Part shown: in pieces, positions 43,457 through 52,692 of the stretch | How the letters are laid out: every line of letters starts with the position of its first letter | How positions within the stretch are numbered: position 1 is the first letter of the stretch | Source: Salinisphaera orenii subsp. halophila YIM 95161 | Lineage (GTDB): Bacteria; Pseudomonadota; Gammaproteobacteria; Nevskiales; Salinisphaeraceae | DNA: 64,000 nucleotides | Assembly: GCF_003732545.1 (NCBI RefSeq) | Contig: NZ_AYKF01000077.1 | Span: 62,001-126,000, forward strand | Direction: 5' to 3' | Notes under the pieces: model-generated | The model's database searches: none | Seen by the model: the letters and a program-made list of their open reading frames with translations, nothing else | What the model was told of the DNA's origin: nothing | Program-made: the position numbers and the translations under genes

Positions 43457-44098
43457 TCACGCGCAGCATGCCGCGTGGGCCGACCGCCATGCGGCGATGT
43501 CCTCGATGGTGAGGACAGGCATGCCGCTTGCGCGGGCGTATCGGTCGATGTCGGCGTTGCCGGCCATCGTGCCGTCGTCGTTCATCAGTTCGCAGAGCAC
43601 GGCGGCGGGTTTCAGCCCGGCAAGCACGGCGAGGTCGACCGACCCTTCGGTATGGCCGCGGCGTTCGAGCACGCCGCCGTCGCGGGCACGCAGCGGGAAC
43701 ACATGCCCGGGGCTGACGATGCGGCGGCGACCCTCGAGCGAGTCCAGTGCGGCGCCGATGGTGGTCACGCGATCCGCGGCGGATACGCCGGTGGTCACGC
43801 CGTCGGCGGCCTCGATCGAGACGGTGAAGCCGGTGCGATGGCGGGCGCGGTTGTCACGCACCATCGGCGCCAGGTCGAGCTCGTCCACGTAGGCGCCGGC
43901 CAGGCAGAGACACACGATGCCGCTGCCGTTGCGGATCATGCGCACCATGCTGTCGTGCTGCAGGGTTTCCGCGGGCGCGACGATGTCGGCCTCGTTCTCG
44001 CGGTCGGCGTCGTCTAGCAACAGCACGGGCCGGCCGTCGCGGAACGCGGCCACGGCAGCGGCGAGTCGGGGATGATCCTGGGGGTCGATCGATGGCAT
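43457..44098 (-). CDS. ribB: 3,4-dihydroxy-2-butanone-4-phosphate synthase
   Basis: Converts ribulose 5-phosphate to the four-carbon precursor of riboflavin. The 213-aa protein has the [12 protein letters not shown] metal/substrate motif, [12 protein letters not shown], and [29 protein letters not shown] with the catalytic residues. It is a stand-alone RibB without the GTP cyclohydrolase II domain found in RibBA fusions. The leader carries an FMN riboswitch, so expression should fall when FMN is plentiful. A cysteine-containing tail (AHAACCA) extends the C-terminus. Confidence 0.96.
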   Translation of the reverse strand: MPSIDPQDHPRLAAAVAAFRDGRPVLLLDDADRENEADIVAPAETLQHDSMVRMIRNGSGIVCLCLAGAYVDELDLAPMVRDNRARHRTGFTVSIEAADGVTTGVSAADRVTTIGAALDSLEGRRRIVSPGHVFPLRARDGGVLERRGHTEGSVDLAVLAGLKPAAVLCELMNDDGTMAGNADIDRYARASGMPVLTIEDIAAWRSAHAACCA

Positions 44099-44170
44099 GA
44101 AACGTCCTCGGGCGAAAGAGTCAACGTTTCAGGGCAGGCCGTGCCGCGTGTGCGTCGCGCAGGCGCGCAG

Positions 44171-44309
44171 GTCTTCTTTCATCCGGACTGTGACCGTCGG
44201 CTCTGGCATCGCACCAGATCTGCTGACCTTCGAGGGAATCTCGAAGCGCTCGCGGGCTCGTCGAACATCGACATACCGCCGGTGGGGAATCGCACCCCGC
44301 CCTGAAGAC
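44171..44309 (-). ncRNA. FMN riboswitch (RFN element) in the ribB leader
   Basis: Read on the minus strand, the element begins at 44309 with TTCAGGGCGGGGTG, continues with ATTCCCCACCGGCGGT, and ends GACGGTCACAGTCCGGATG followed by AAAGAAGAC near 44171. These are the conserved P1-P6 strands of the FMN aptamer. It precedes ribB by about 70 bases, which leaves room for an expression platform controlling transcription or translation. Identification is from conserved primary sequence. Confidence 0.95.
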
Positions 44310-44387
44310 GAGCGCGATTATAGCCGATGGCCGGGTCGAGCGACAGGCGGCTGCTAGCATGCCGCCTGGACATGCAGGGGGAATGTG

Positions 44388-45545
44388 ATGCCGATCGAGA
44401 GCAAGCTGCCGGGTGTGGGCACCACTATATTCAGCGTCATGACCGAGCTGGCGCGAACCCACGAGGCCGTGAATCTCGGGCAGGGGTTTCCCGACTTCCC
44501 GCCGCCGGCCCGGCTGACCGAAGCACTGGCGCGGGCGGTCGCCGACGGCCATAACCAGTACCCGCCCGGCATCGGCGTGGCGGCGCTGCGCGAACAGATC
44601 GCGGCCCAGACCGCGGCACGCGACGGGCGCGCGGCCGACCCGGCGACCGAGATCACCGTGACCTCCGGCGCGACCGAGGCAATCTTCGCAGCCATCGCCG
44701 CCGTGGTTCGCGCCGGCGATGAGGTGATCGTGCTCGATCCGGCCTACGACTGCTACGGCCCGGCGATCGCGCTCCAGAACGCGCGGGCGGTGCACGTGCC
44801 GCTGTTACCGCCGTCGTTCGCGATCGACTGGCAGCGATTGGCCGACGCGATCACGCCGCGCACCCGGATGCTGATCGTCAATACGCCGCACAACCCGACC
44901 GGCGCGGTATTGTCCGCGGCGGACCTCGAGGCGCTCGCCGGGGTGCTGCGCGATACCGAGATCGTGCTGCTGTCGGACGAGGTCTATGAGCACATGGTCT
45001 TCGACGGCACGATCCACCAGAGCGTGTCGCGGCACGCGGAACTGGCCGAGCGCAGCTTCGTGATCGGCTCCTTCGGCAAGACCTATCACTGCACCGGCTG
45101 GAAGATCGGCTACTGCGTGGCGCCGCCCGCGCTCACCGCGGAACTGCGTCGAATCCACCAGTACCTGACTTTCGCGAGTTTCGCCCCCGCCCAGCACGCC
45201 CTCGCCGAGATGCTGGCGTTCGAGCCCGAGCATCACCGCGGGCTGGCCGCGTTCTATCAGGCCCGGCGCGATCGCTTCCGCGAGCTGCTGGCCGCCACGC
45301 CGCTGCGGCTGCTGGACGTGCCCGGCGGCTATTTCCAGCTCGTGGACTATCGGGACGTGCGCGATGTCGATGATGCCTGCTTCTGTCAGTGGCTCGTGCG
45401 TGAGGCGGGCGTCGTCGGCGTGCCGCTGTCGCCGTTCTATGAATCGCCGCCGGACAATCGGCTGCTGCGGCTGTGTTTCGCCAAGCGAGACGCGACGCTC
45501 GAGGCCGCTGCGGCCCGGCTGGCGCGGCTGCAGGCCAACGGTTGA
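44388..45545 (+). CDS. ybdL: pyridoxal phosphate-dependent aminotransferase, YbdL-like (methionine aminotransferase)
   Basis: A 385-aa class I aminotransferase. The N-terminal SKLPGVGTTIFSVMTELARTHEAVNLGQGFPDF and NQYPPGIGVAALREQIA are very close to E. coli YbdL, which prefers methionine and aromatic amino acids. PLP contacts include SGATEAIFAAI, TPHNPTGAV, LLSDEVYEHM and the Schiff-base Lys in SFGKTYHCTGWKIGY; the C-terminal RLCFAKRDATLEAAAARL is conserved. ATG 44388 is preferred to the adjacent GTG. A role in methionine salvage or 2-oxoacid metabolism is likely. It is divergent from the ribB leader. Confidence 0.92.
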   Translation: MPIESKLPGVGTTIFSVMTELARTHEAVNLGQGFPDFPPPARLTEALARAVADGHNQYPPGIGVAALREQIAAQTAARDGRAADPATEITVTSGATEAIFAAIAAVVRAGDEVIVLDPAYDCYGPAIALQNARAVHVPLLPPSFAIDWQRLADAITPRTRMLIVNTPHNPTGAVLSAADLEALAGVLRDTEIVLLSDEVYEHMVFDGTIHQSVSRHAELAERSFVIGSFGKTYHCTGWKIGYCVAPPALTAELRRIHQYLTFASFAPAQHALAEMLAFEPEHHRGLAAFYQARRDRFRELLAATPLRLLDVPGGYFQLVDYRDVRDVDDACFCQWLVREAGVVGVPLSPFYESPPDNRLLRLCFAKRDATLEAAAARLARLQANG

Positions 45546-45867
45546 CGTGTCCGGCCGGCGGTCGTGCCGAAACGGTCGCCTGATGCGACGCGCCGGCGCT
45601 TTCGGTCGTTCTGGCGGCCCGCGAATGACGAACGGACGGGCCGGGAGGCGGGGGTGGTGCCGACCCGGCAAGACCGCCGCGGATCGCGCCGACCTTGCTT
45701 TGCCGCCCCGGATGCCGCGCGCCGGACGTCTCGGCAACACCGGTTCGCGGAACTCGGATGACGGGTTCCCGAGCGGTGACGCTGCGGCCGGCCGTCCGGG
45801 AGCCGTCGGTTAGCCGTGTCGCAGCTCGGCCCGGCCCGCGAAGGGCCGGGGCCGAACCGCGCGGATG
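45546..45867. other. GC-rich gap between aminotransferase and ferritin-like gene
   Basis: About 320 bases between converging genes with no credible coding frame. It contains a strong hairpin near its right end (next entry). Confidence 0.55.
45826..45855 (-). terminator. GC hairpin downstream of the ferritin-like gene
   Basis: A 12-bp stem with one bulged G (arms 45826-45837 and 45843-45855, loop GCGAA) lies 12 bases after the ferritin-like gene stop. There is no T-run, so terminator strength is uncertain. Confidence 0.5.
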
Positions 45868-46908
45868 CTAGTCGTCGGAGGAGTCCCCGTCGCCGAGCTG
45901 GTCGCCGCTGCGCGTGAGGGTGCCGTTCGTGCCGTTGGGGAAGAAGCCGCCCATGCCGGCTTCCTCAGGCGTGAGGTAGACGATGTTGTGGACCTGCTGC
46001 GGTGTGCGACTGAAGGCCAGACCGTTGCCGTCGGTGGGCACGATGTTCGTTGCGTCGTAATCGTTGCCGTTGAGCGAGACGGTGGTGGTCGAGATGCCCT
46101 GGTCGATGTCGTCATCGCCGTCGAGGCTGTCGCGGGCACCGGAGATCATGTTGATCACGTCCTCGACGGTGACGTCGCCGGCCACGGTCTCGTCCATGCG
46201 AGCGGTGAGCACGGTGCGTACCAGTCCGGCGTGATAGGCCTCGACGCCGAGCAGACCCGCGGCGGCGGTGAGAAAATCGCGGTTGCGGATGAACTGGGCG
46301 CCGCCCTTGTAGGCGCTGACGCCGACGTCCTCGAAAATGAACGCGCCGATGAGGAAATTCAGCGGATTCGCGAACGGGTCGAATTCGATTCCGAGCGCGG
46401 CCATGCCCGCGGCGTTGAAGGCGTCGGTGAAGTTGATGCGGGGTCGTGCGACCGCGCCGCCGCCGAGCGCACCGCGCAGGAACTGCACGTGATCGCGTTC
46501 GTCGGCCGCGATCTCGGCGGCATAGCGGCCGATCAGCGGTTCGCCGCTGAAATCGACCTGGCGGCCGCCCACGACATCGCCCGGCGAGCCGTTGCCGTCG
46601 ATGCTGTCGTCGCCCAGCCCCATGCCGGTGACCGCCCTTAGATAGAACTCCGCTTCGAGGTACTCGAGGTTCAGCGCGAAGTTCAGCACCGCCTGATCGC
46701 CGGGCCCGTCGATCACGACCGCGTCGTCGTCCTGGCCGATGGCGACGCCGTCGTGATCGTCGCTGCAGGCGGCCAGCAGTGAACTGCCGACCAGCCCGGC
46801 CGAGAACATGCCCGTGTTGGCCAGGAATCGGCGGCGCGACGAACTGATCGGCCGCCCGGTCCGGGCGCTGATGATGTGTTTCGTGGCGTGGTCTGTCTCG
46901 TCGGTCAT
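45868..46908 (-). CDS. Tat-exported ferritin-like domain protein, probable lipoprotein
   Basis: A 346-aa protein. The N-terminus has a twin-arginine signal (SSRRRFLANTGMFSAGLVGSSLLAAC) ending in a lipobox-like LAAC, suggesting a folded, possibly cofactor-loaded, lipid-anchored exported protein. The mature part is a ferritin_2-type four-helix bundle: LEYLEAEFYLRA, AADERDHVQFLRGAL, FIFEDVGVSAYKGG and GVEAYHAGLVRTVL supply Glu/His residues in the expected helices. This family includes plant desiccation-related and bacterial stress proteins of unclear activity. The tail is acidic and Gly-rich (GDQLGDGDSSDD). It stands alone. Confidence 0.85.
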   Translation of the reverse strand: MTDETDHATKHIISARTGRPISSSRRRFLANTGMFSAGLVGSSLLAACSDDHDGVAIGQDDDAVVIDGPGDQAVLNFALNLEYLEAEFYLRAVTGMGLGDDSIDGNGSPGDVVGGRQVDFSGEPLIGRYAAEIAADERDHVQFLRGALGGGAVARPRINFTDAFNAAGMAALGIEFDPFANPLNFLIGAFIFEDVGVSAYKGGAQFIRNRDFLTAAAGLLGVEAYHAGLVRTVLTARMDETVAGDVTVEDVINMISGARDSLDGDDDIDQGISTTTVSLNGNDYDATNIVPTDGNGLAFSRTPQQVHNIVYLTPEEAGMGGFFPNGTNGTLTRSGDQLGDGDSSDD

Positions 46909-47449
46909 GACGACCCCCTCCGGATCTCGTGAGTGACGAGCCGCCGCCTGCCGCAGCGTTATCGAGTCGTGTCAGGCGTCGTGCGCGTCGGGATATGCCA
47001 GTTGTCTTTCGGTGCTCTTGGTGTCCGCCGCTGCCCGGCTACCGCAGTCTGTGTTGTCAGGGGTGGGTAATCCGGATATCGGCTCGATTCGACGCTAGCA
47101 CGAGCGCAAGGCGGCCCATACGCGTTCGAACGCAGGCTTTTCAAGGCATCGATAACCCCGGTTATTCATGCCTCGGTTCATATAATGGGAAAAATATCCC
47201 AAATATTTGATAACGATTACTTTTATTTTTCGTTTGGCATTCGTTTGTCTTATCGTTTCGAGCGCATCGAAAACAAATTTAAATGCATGATTCCGCAGGG
47301 TGCGGCGCGAGCGATGGCCGATCCGCGCCGGCGGCGATGCGCTCGAAACCCAATGGCCGCTCGGGTCGCGGACCGATCATTCATATTGCCGGGGGGCGCC
47401 CTTTGGTAGACAATGGCCGGCCTTTGTCAAGCTGCGCCGGAGGATAGCG
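46909..47449. other. upstream region of tkt with an AT-rich island
   Basis: A 541-base gap without a credible gene. From about 47150 to 47290 the composition drops to roughly one-third G+C by eye, in sharp contrast to the neighbouring genes. It includes a perfect TATAAT (47181-47186) with a weak -35. The right end carries the tkt ribosome-binding site. It may hold the tkt operon promoter(s) plus an upstream activating element; no riboswitch was recognised. Confidence 0.5.
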
Positions 47450-49453
47450 ATGCCTGCCCGTCGTGATCTCGCCAACGCCATCCGAATCCTGGCCATGGAC
47501 GCCGTCCAGCAGGCCAACTCCGGTCATCCGGGCATGCCCATGGGCATGGCCGATATCGCCGAAGTGTTGTTCAACGACCATCTGCGGATGAATCCGGGCA
47601 ACCCGGACTGGGTCGACCGCGATCGCTTCCTGCTGTCCAACGGCCACGGGTCGATGCTGCAGTACGCGGCGCTCCATCTGACCGGCTACGAGCTTTCGCT
47701 GGACGACATCAAGCGCTTCCGCCAGCTCCATTCGAAGACGCCGGGGCATCCCGAGAATTTCATGACGCCCGGGGTCGAGACGACCACGGGGCCGCTCGGC
47801 CAGGGGCTGGCCAACGCCGTCGGCATGGCGCTGGCCGAGGCCGCGCTGGCGAGTCGTTTCAACAAGGACGATGCGACGCTGGTCGATCACCACACCTGGT
47901 GTTTCGCGGGTGACGGCTGCCTGATGGAGGGCATCTCGCATGAGGCCTGCTCGCTCGCCGGTACGCTGGGCCTGGGCAAGCTGATCGTGTTCTACGACGA
48001 TAACGGCATCTCCATCGACGGCGAGACGCGCGGCTGGTTCACCGAGGATGTGCCGGCCCGCTTCGAGGCCTATGGCTGGCAGGTGGTGCGCAAGGTCGAC
48101 GGCCACGATCCGGAAGAGATCAACACCGCGATCGAGACGGCCAAGAAGGAGACGACGCGGCCGACGCTGATCTGCTGCCGCACGGTCATCGGCTGGGGCG
48201 CGCCCAGCATGCAGGGCACGGCCGGCGTGCACGGCGCGGCGCTGGGCGACGACGAGATCGCCGCCGCGCGCGCCGAGCTGGGCTGGTCCGACGAGACCCG
48301 CTTCGCGATCCCGGACGAGATCTACGCCGCCTGGGACAAGCGTCAGGCCGGCGCCGATGCCGAGCGGGACTGGCTGGCCACACACAAGACCTATGCCGAG
48401 AAATACCCCGAGGACGCGGCCGAGTTCTCGCGTCGGATGGCCGGTCAGATGCCGCGCAACTGGTCGGCGCTGTGCCGCGAGTTCATCGAACACACCCAGT
48501 CCAGCGGCAAGCGCACCGCCACCCGCAAGTCGTCGAAGGCCACCATCGGCGCCTATGCGGCGGGGCTGCCCGAACTGTTCGGCGGCTCGGCCGATCTGTC
48601 CGGCTCCAACGGCACCGATTTCGACGGCCACAAGCCGATCGCGGCGGGGGATTTCAGCGGCAACTATCTGTACTACGGCGTGCGCGAGTTCGCCATGACC
48701 GCCATCACCAACGGCATGAGCCTGCACGGCGGTTTCACGCCCTTCGGCGGTACGTTCCTGACCTTTTCCGACTACGCCCGCAACGCCGTGCGCATGGCCG
48801 CGCTCATGCGCTCGCGCAACATCCTGGTCTATACGCACGATTCCATCGGCCTCGGCGAGGACGGGCCCACCCACCAGGCGGTCGAACATGTGGCGAGCCT
48901 GCGCCTGATCCCGAATCTGCACGTCTGGCGCCCGGGTGACGACGTGGAGGTGGCCGTGGCCTGGCAGGCCGCGATCGAGCGCGCCAACGGCCCCACCGCG
49001 CTCGCGCTGTCGCGCCAGGATGTCGATCACCAGGACCGCGATGCCGACCAGCTGGCCGCGATCGCACGCGGCGGCTATGTGCTGCGCGAGCCGGCCGACG
49101 CGGCCCGGGCACTGGTCATCGCCACCGGCTCGGAGCTCGAACTCGCGGTCGCGGCGGCCCGGACGCTCGAGGGCGAGGGCATCGCCGTTCGCGTGGTGTC
49201 CATGCCGTGCCTGGAACTGTTCAACGCCCAGAGCGCGGCGTATCGCGCCTCGGTGCTGCCGGCGGAGATCACCGCGCGGGTGGCCGTCGAGGCCGGCGTG
49301 TCCGATCCCTGGTATCGGCTCGTGGGCGCCAACGGGCGCGTGATCGGCGTGGACGATTTCGGTGCCTCGGCCCCCGGGGACGAGGTCTACAGACACTTCG
49401 GCCTGACCGCGGATGCGGTGGCCGAAGCGCTTCGCGAGCAGGTCCGGGGCTAG
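47450..49453 (+). CDS. tkt: transketolase
   Basis: Thiamine-diphosphate enzyme moving two-carbon units between sugar phosphates in the pentose phosphate pathway. The 667-aa protein begins [32 protein letters not shown]. It shows the TPP/metal motif [38 protein letters not shown] and the pyrimidine-domain segment [42 protein letters not shown], plus [22 protein letters not shown] 47450 has GGAGG seven bases upstream and was preferred to a frame opening 150 bases earlier. It heads a tkt-gap-pgk cluster with short gaps (43 and 36 bases). Confidence 0.98.
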   Translation: MPARRDLANAIRILAMDAVQQANSGHPGMPMGMADIAEVLFNDHLRMNPGNPDWVDRDRFLLSNGHGSMLQYAALHLTGYELSLDDIKRFRQLHSKTPGHPENFMTPGVETTTGPLGQGLANAVGMALAEAALASRFNKDDATLVDHHTWCFAGDGCLMEGISHEACSLAGTLGLGKLIVFYDDNGISIDGETRGWFTEDVPARFEAYGWQVVRKVDGHDPEEINTAIETAKKETTRPTLICCRTVIGWGAPSMQGTAGVHGAALGDDEIAAARAELGWSDETRFAIPDEIYAAWDKRQAGADAERDWLATHKTYAEKYPEDAAEFSRRMAGQMPRNWSALCREFIEHTQSSGKRTATRKSSKATIGAYAAGLPELFGGSADLSGSNGTDFDGHKPIAAGDFSGNYLYYGVREFAMTAITNGMSLHGGFTPFGGTFLTFSDYARNAVRMAALMRSRNILVYTHDSIGLGEDGPTHQAVEHVASLRLIPNLHVWRPGDDVEVAVAWQAAIERANGPTALALSRQDVDHQDRDADQLAAIARGGYVLREPADAARALVIATGSELELAVAAARTLEGEGIAVRVVSMPCLELFNAQSAAYRASVLPAEITARVAVEAGVSDPWYRLVGANGRVIGVDDFGASAPGDEVYRHFGLTADAVAEALREQVRG

Positions 49454-49496
49454 CGCCCGGGCCATTCTTTAATCCTGTTCCAGTCCAGAGGTGAAT

Positions 49497-50504
49497 ATGG
49501 CAGTCAAAGTAGGGATCAACGGTTACGGTCGCATCGGGCGCAACGTGCTGCGTGCGCTCTATGAAGGCGCGCACCAGAACGACATGGAGATCGTGGCGAT
49601 CAACGATCTCGGGGATGCGAGCACCAACGCCCATCTGACCCAGTACGACACCGCGCACGGCCGCTTTCCGGGCGAAGTCTCGGTCGAGGGCGACGACCTC
49701 GTGATCGACGGCCACCGGATCAAGGTGCTGGCCGAGCGCAATCCGGCCGATCTGCCCTGGGGCGATCTCGGCGTGGACATCGTGCTCGAGTGCACCGGCC
49801 TGTTCGCCAGCGAGGAGAAGGCCAGCGCCCATCTGAAGGGCGGCGCGAAGAAGGTGCTGATCTCGGCGCCGGCCGGCGACATCAAGACCATTGTCTACGG
49901 CGTCAACCACGAGTCGATCGACGCGAATGACAAGGTCATTTCCAACGCCTCCTGCACGACCAACTGCCTGGCGCCGCTGGTCAAGCCGCTGCACGACGCC
50001 TTCGGGCTCGAGTACGGGCTGATGAACACGATCCACTCGTACACCAACGACCAGGTGCTGTCGGACGTCTATCACAAGGATCTGCGTCGCGCCCGCAGCG
50101 CCACCCAGAACATGATCCCGACCCAGACCGGTGCGGCCAAGGCCGTGGGCCTGGTGCTGCCCGAGCTCAACGGCAAGCTCGACGGCTTCGCCGTGCGCGT
50201 GCCCACGATCAACGTCTCGTTCGTGGACCTGACCGCCCAGGTGTCGAAGGAGACCTCGGTCGACGAGGTCAACGCCGTGCTGAAGCAGGCCGCCGAAGGC
50301 CCGCTCAAGGGCGTGCTGGCCTACAGCGAGGCGGAGCTCGTCTCCCAGGACTTCAACCACACCACGGTGTCCTCGACGGTGGATGCGCCGCTGACCAAGG
50401 TCGCCGGCGGCAAGCTGATCAAGGTCTGCTCCTGGTACGACAACGAATGGGGCTTCTCCAATCGCATGCTCGACACCGCGCTGGCGCTGGCCAAGGCCGG
50501 CTAG
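49497..50504 (+). CDS. gap: glyceraldehyde-3-phosphate dehydrogenase
   Basis: Oxidative phosphorylation of glyceraldehyde-3-phosphate in glycolysis/gluconeogenesis. The 335-aa protein has NAD-binding [16 protein letters not shown] with AINDLGD, the active-site Cys in [13 protein letters not shown], the partner His in [11 protein letters not shown], and the phosphate-binding [21 protein letters not shown] and [12 protein letters not shown] motifs. ATG 49497 follows AGAGGTG; an in-frame GTG lies six bases upstream. Asp after beta-2 is consistent with NAD preference. Confidence 0.97.
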   Translation: MAVKVGINGYGRIGRNVLRALYEGAHQNDMEIVAINDLGDASTNAHLTQYDTAHGRFPGEVSVEGDDLVIDGHRIKVLAERNPADLPWGDLGVDIVLECTGLFASEEKASAHLKGGAKKVLISAPAGDIKTIVYGVNHESIDANDKVISNASCTTNCLAPLVKPLHDAFGLEYGLMNTIHSYTNDQVLSDVYHKDLRRARSATQNMIPTQTGAAKAVGLVLPELNGKLDGFAVRVPTINVSFVDLTAQVSKETSVDEVNAVLKQAAEGPLKGVLAYSEAELVSQDFNHTTVSSTVDAPLTKVAGGKLIKVCSWYDNEWGFSNRMLDTALALAKAG

Positions 50505-50540
50505 AGCGGACGTACAACAACAATGACCGAGGAAAGCGAC

Positions 50541-51731
50541 ATGGCTGCGATGCTCAGAATGGAAGACGTGGATCTTCGCGGCAAGCGGGTGCTGATCCGG
50601 CAGGATCTCAACGTGCCGTTCGTGGGCGGCGAGGTCAGTTCCGCCGGCCGTCTCAAGGCGTCCGTACCCACGCTCAAGGCCGCGCTGGCCGCGGGCGCGC
50701 GGGTCATGGTCATGTCGCACCTCGGGCGTCCGAAGGAGGGCGAGCCGGACAGCGAGCACAGCCTCGCACCGGTGGCGGAGTATCTCTCCGAGCTGCTGCG
50801 CCAGGAGGTGCGTCTGGTCGGTGACTGGCTCGACGGCGTGGACGTCGGCGAGGGCGAGATCGTCATGTGCGAGAACGTCCGCTTCAACGTCGGCGAGAAG
50901 GCCAACGACGAGACCCTGTCGCGACGGATGGCGGCACTCTGCGATGTCTTCGTGATGGACGCGTTCGGTACGGCGCACCGGGCCCAGGCCTCGACCGAGG
51001 GCGTGGCCCGCTACGCCCCGGTGGCCTGTGCCGGGCCGCTGCTCGCGGCCGAAGTGGAGTCGCTGCGGGCCGCGATGCTCGATCCGAAGCGGCCGCTGGT
51101 GGTGATCGTCGGCGGCTCCAAGGTATCGAGCAAGCTCGAGCTGCTGGAGAGCCTGGCCAATGTCGCCGATCAGCTGATCGTGGGCGGCGGCATCGCCAAC
51201 ACCTTCCTGGCCGCCGAGGGCTACGACGTCGGTGCGTCGCTGCACGAACCCGATCTCGTGGGCGCGGCGCGTCTGATCAATCGCGAGATCCAGTCGCGGG
51301 GTGGCAACATCCCGCTGCCGGTGGACGTGGTGGCGGCGACGGAGCTCTCCCCCGAGGCGCATCCGGAGGTGCGCCCGGTCGGCGAACTCGAGTCCGACGA
51401 GATGATTCTCGATGTCGGGCCGAAGACCCGGGATGCCTTCGCCGATATCCTGGTCAACGCCGCGACCATCGTCTGGAACGGGCCGGTCGGGGTGTTCGAG
51501 ATCGATCAGTTCGGTGGCGGCACCCACGTGCTGGCCCGGGCGATCGCCCGCAGTTCGGCCTTTTCGATCGCCGGCGGCGGCGATACGCTGGCCGCGATCG
51601 AGAAATACCGGATCGAGGATCAGGTATCCTATATCTCGACCGGCGGCGGGGCGTTCCTCGAGTTTCTCGAGGGCAAGACGCTGCCGGCCATCGCCGTTCT
51701 CGAGGAGCGGGCCCGCGAGTTCACCGGCTGA
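50541..51731 (+). CDS. pgk: phosphoglycerate kinase
   Basis: Transfers phosphate from 1,3-bisphosphoglycerate to ADP. The 396-aa two-domain protein has [48 protein letters not shown], the hinge and nucleotide segments [17 protein letters not shown] and [22 protein letters not shown] and the C-terminal [12 protein letters not shown] and [14 protein letters not shown]. The start at 50541 (MAAMLRM) is supported by GAGGA just upstream; ATG 50523 is possible but has no ribosome-binding site. Pyruvate kinase or aldolase genes do not follow; a MoxR gene does. Confidence 0.97.
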   Translation: MAAMLRMEDVDLRGKRVLIRQDLNVPFVGGEVSSAGRLKASVPTLKAALAAGARVMVMSHLGRPKEGEPDSEHSLAPVAEYLSELLRQEVRLVGDWLDGVDVGEGEIVMCENVRFNVGEKANDETLSRRMAALCDVFVMDAFGTAHRAQASTEGVARYAPVACAGPLLAAEVESLRAAMLDPKRPLVVIVGGSKVSSKLELLESLANVADQLIVGGGIANTFLAAEGYDVGASLHEPDLVGAARLINREIQSRGGNIPLPVDVVAATELSPEAHPEVRPVGELESDEMILDVGPKTRDAFADILVNAATIVWNGPVGVFEIDQFGGGTHVLARAIARSSAFSIAGGGDTLAAIEKYRIEDQVSYISTGGGAFLEFLEGKTLPAIAVLEERAREFTG

Positions 51732-51803
51732 GACGACGTCTTCGGCGCGTCGGTGCCGGTGGGTCCGGTCGGGCCCGCATGTTTTTCGACAATCGTCAGG
51801 CCT

Positions 51804-52649
51804 ATGACTACGCAATTCACCGGTACCGAGCGCTACGTCGCCACGGACGATCTCAAGCTCGCCGTCAACGCGGTGGCCACGCTGGCCCGCCCGCTGCTGA
51901 TCAAGGGGGAGCCGGGTACCGGCAAGACCTTGCTCGCCGAGGAAGTGGCGGCCGCGCTCGACAAGCCCTTCTACCAGTGGCATATCAAGTCCACGACCAA
52001 GGCACAGCAGGGCCTGTACGAGTATGACGCGGTCTCGCGCCTGCGCGATTCGCAGCTCGGCGACGAGAAGGTCCACGACATCGCCAACTACATCGTGCCC
52101 GGGCCGCTGTGGGAATGCTTCACCTGCGACACCCAGCCGGTGCTGCTGATCGACGAGATCGACAAGGCCGATATCGAGTTCCCCAACGATCTGCTGCGCG
52201 AGATCGACCGCATGGCCTTCGACGTCTACGAGACGCACCAGACGATCGAAGCCACCCATCGGCCGATCATCATCATCACCTCCAACAACGAGAAGGAACT
52301 GCCGGACGCCTTCCTGCGCCGCTGTTTCTTCCACTTCATCGCGTTTCCGGACAAGGACACGATGCGCGAGATCGTCGACGTGCACTTTCCGGACATCAAG
52401 AAGAATCTGCTCGCCGACGCGCTGGACCTGTTCTTCGACGTGCGCGAGGTGCCGGGCATCAAGAAGAAGCCCTCGACCTCCGAGCTGCTGGACTGGCTCA
52501 AGCTGCTGCTGGCCGAGGACATCCCGGCCGAGGCGCTGCACAGCCGGAATGCCAAGGACGCACTGCCGCCGCTGCACGGCGCGCTGCTCAAGAACGAGCA
52601 GGACGTGCATCTGTTCGAGCGTCTCGCGTTCATGACCCGGCGCGGCTAG
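51804..52649 (+). CDS. MoxR-family AAA+ ATPase
   Basis: A 281-aa AAA+ ATPase of the MoxR group, chaperone-like ATPases that mature or load partners together with VWA proteins. Walker A is GEPGTGKT (residues 35-42), Walker B is VLLIDEIDKAD, and sensor/arginine-finger regions are IIITSNNEKELPDAFLRRCFFHF. It starts 72 bases after pgk and is followed 43 bases later by a CoxE-type VWA gene, the usual two-gene MoxR module. The substrate complex is not known; none of the classical targets (methanol or CO dehydrogenase) is in the window. Confidence 0.92.
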   Translation: MTTQFTGTERYVATDDLKLAVNAVATLARPLLIKGEPGTGKTLLAEEVAAALDKPFYQWHIKSTTKAQQGLYEYDAVSRLRDSQLGDEKVHDIANYIVPGPLWECFTCDTQPVLLIDEIDKADIEFPNDLLREIDRMAFDVYETHQTIEATHRPIIIITSNNEKELPDAFLRRCFFHFIAFPDKDTMREIVDVHFPDIKKNLLADALDLFFDVREVPGIKKKPSTSELLDWLKLLLAEDIPAEALHSRNAKDALPPLHGALLKNEQDVHLFERLAFMTRRG

Positions 52650-52692
52650 TCGGCCGCGTCATCGCTCCTCCGTCTGCCGCACGGCGTCCGCC

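Noticed and set aside
45364-45813. Plus-strand frame crossing the end of the aminotransferase gene
   Set aside because: It starts inside ybdL in another frame and is Arg/Gly-rich; no sign of a real protein.
49269-52610. 1113-codon open frame on the minus strand
   Set aside because: It is antisense to tkt, gap, pgk and the MoxR gene, all unambiguous. Its composition is the His/Arg/Gly-rich pattern of a GC-rich shadow frame.
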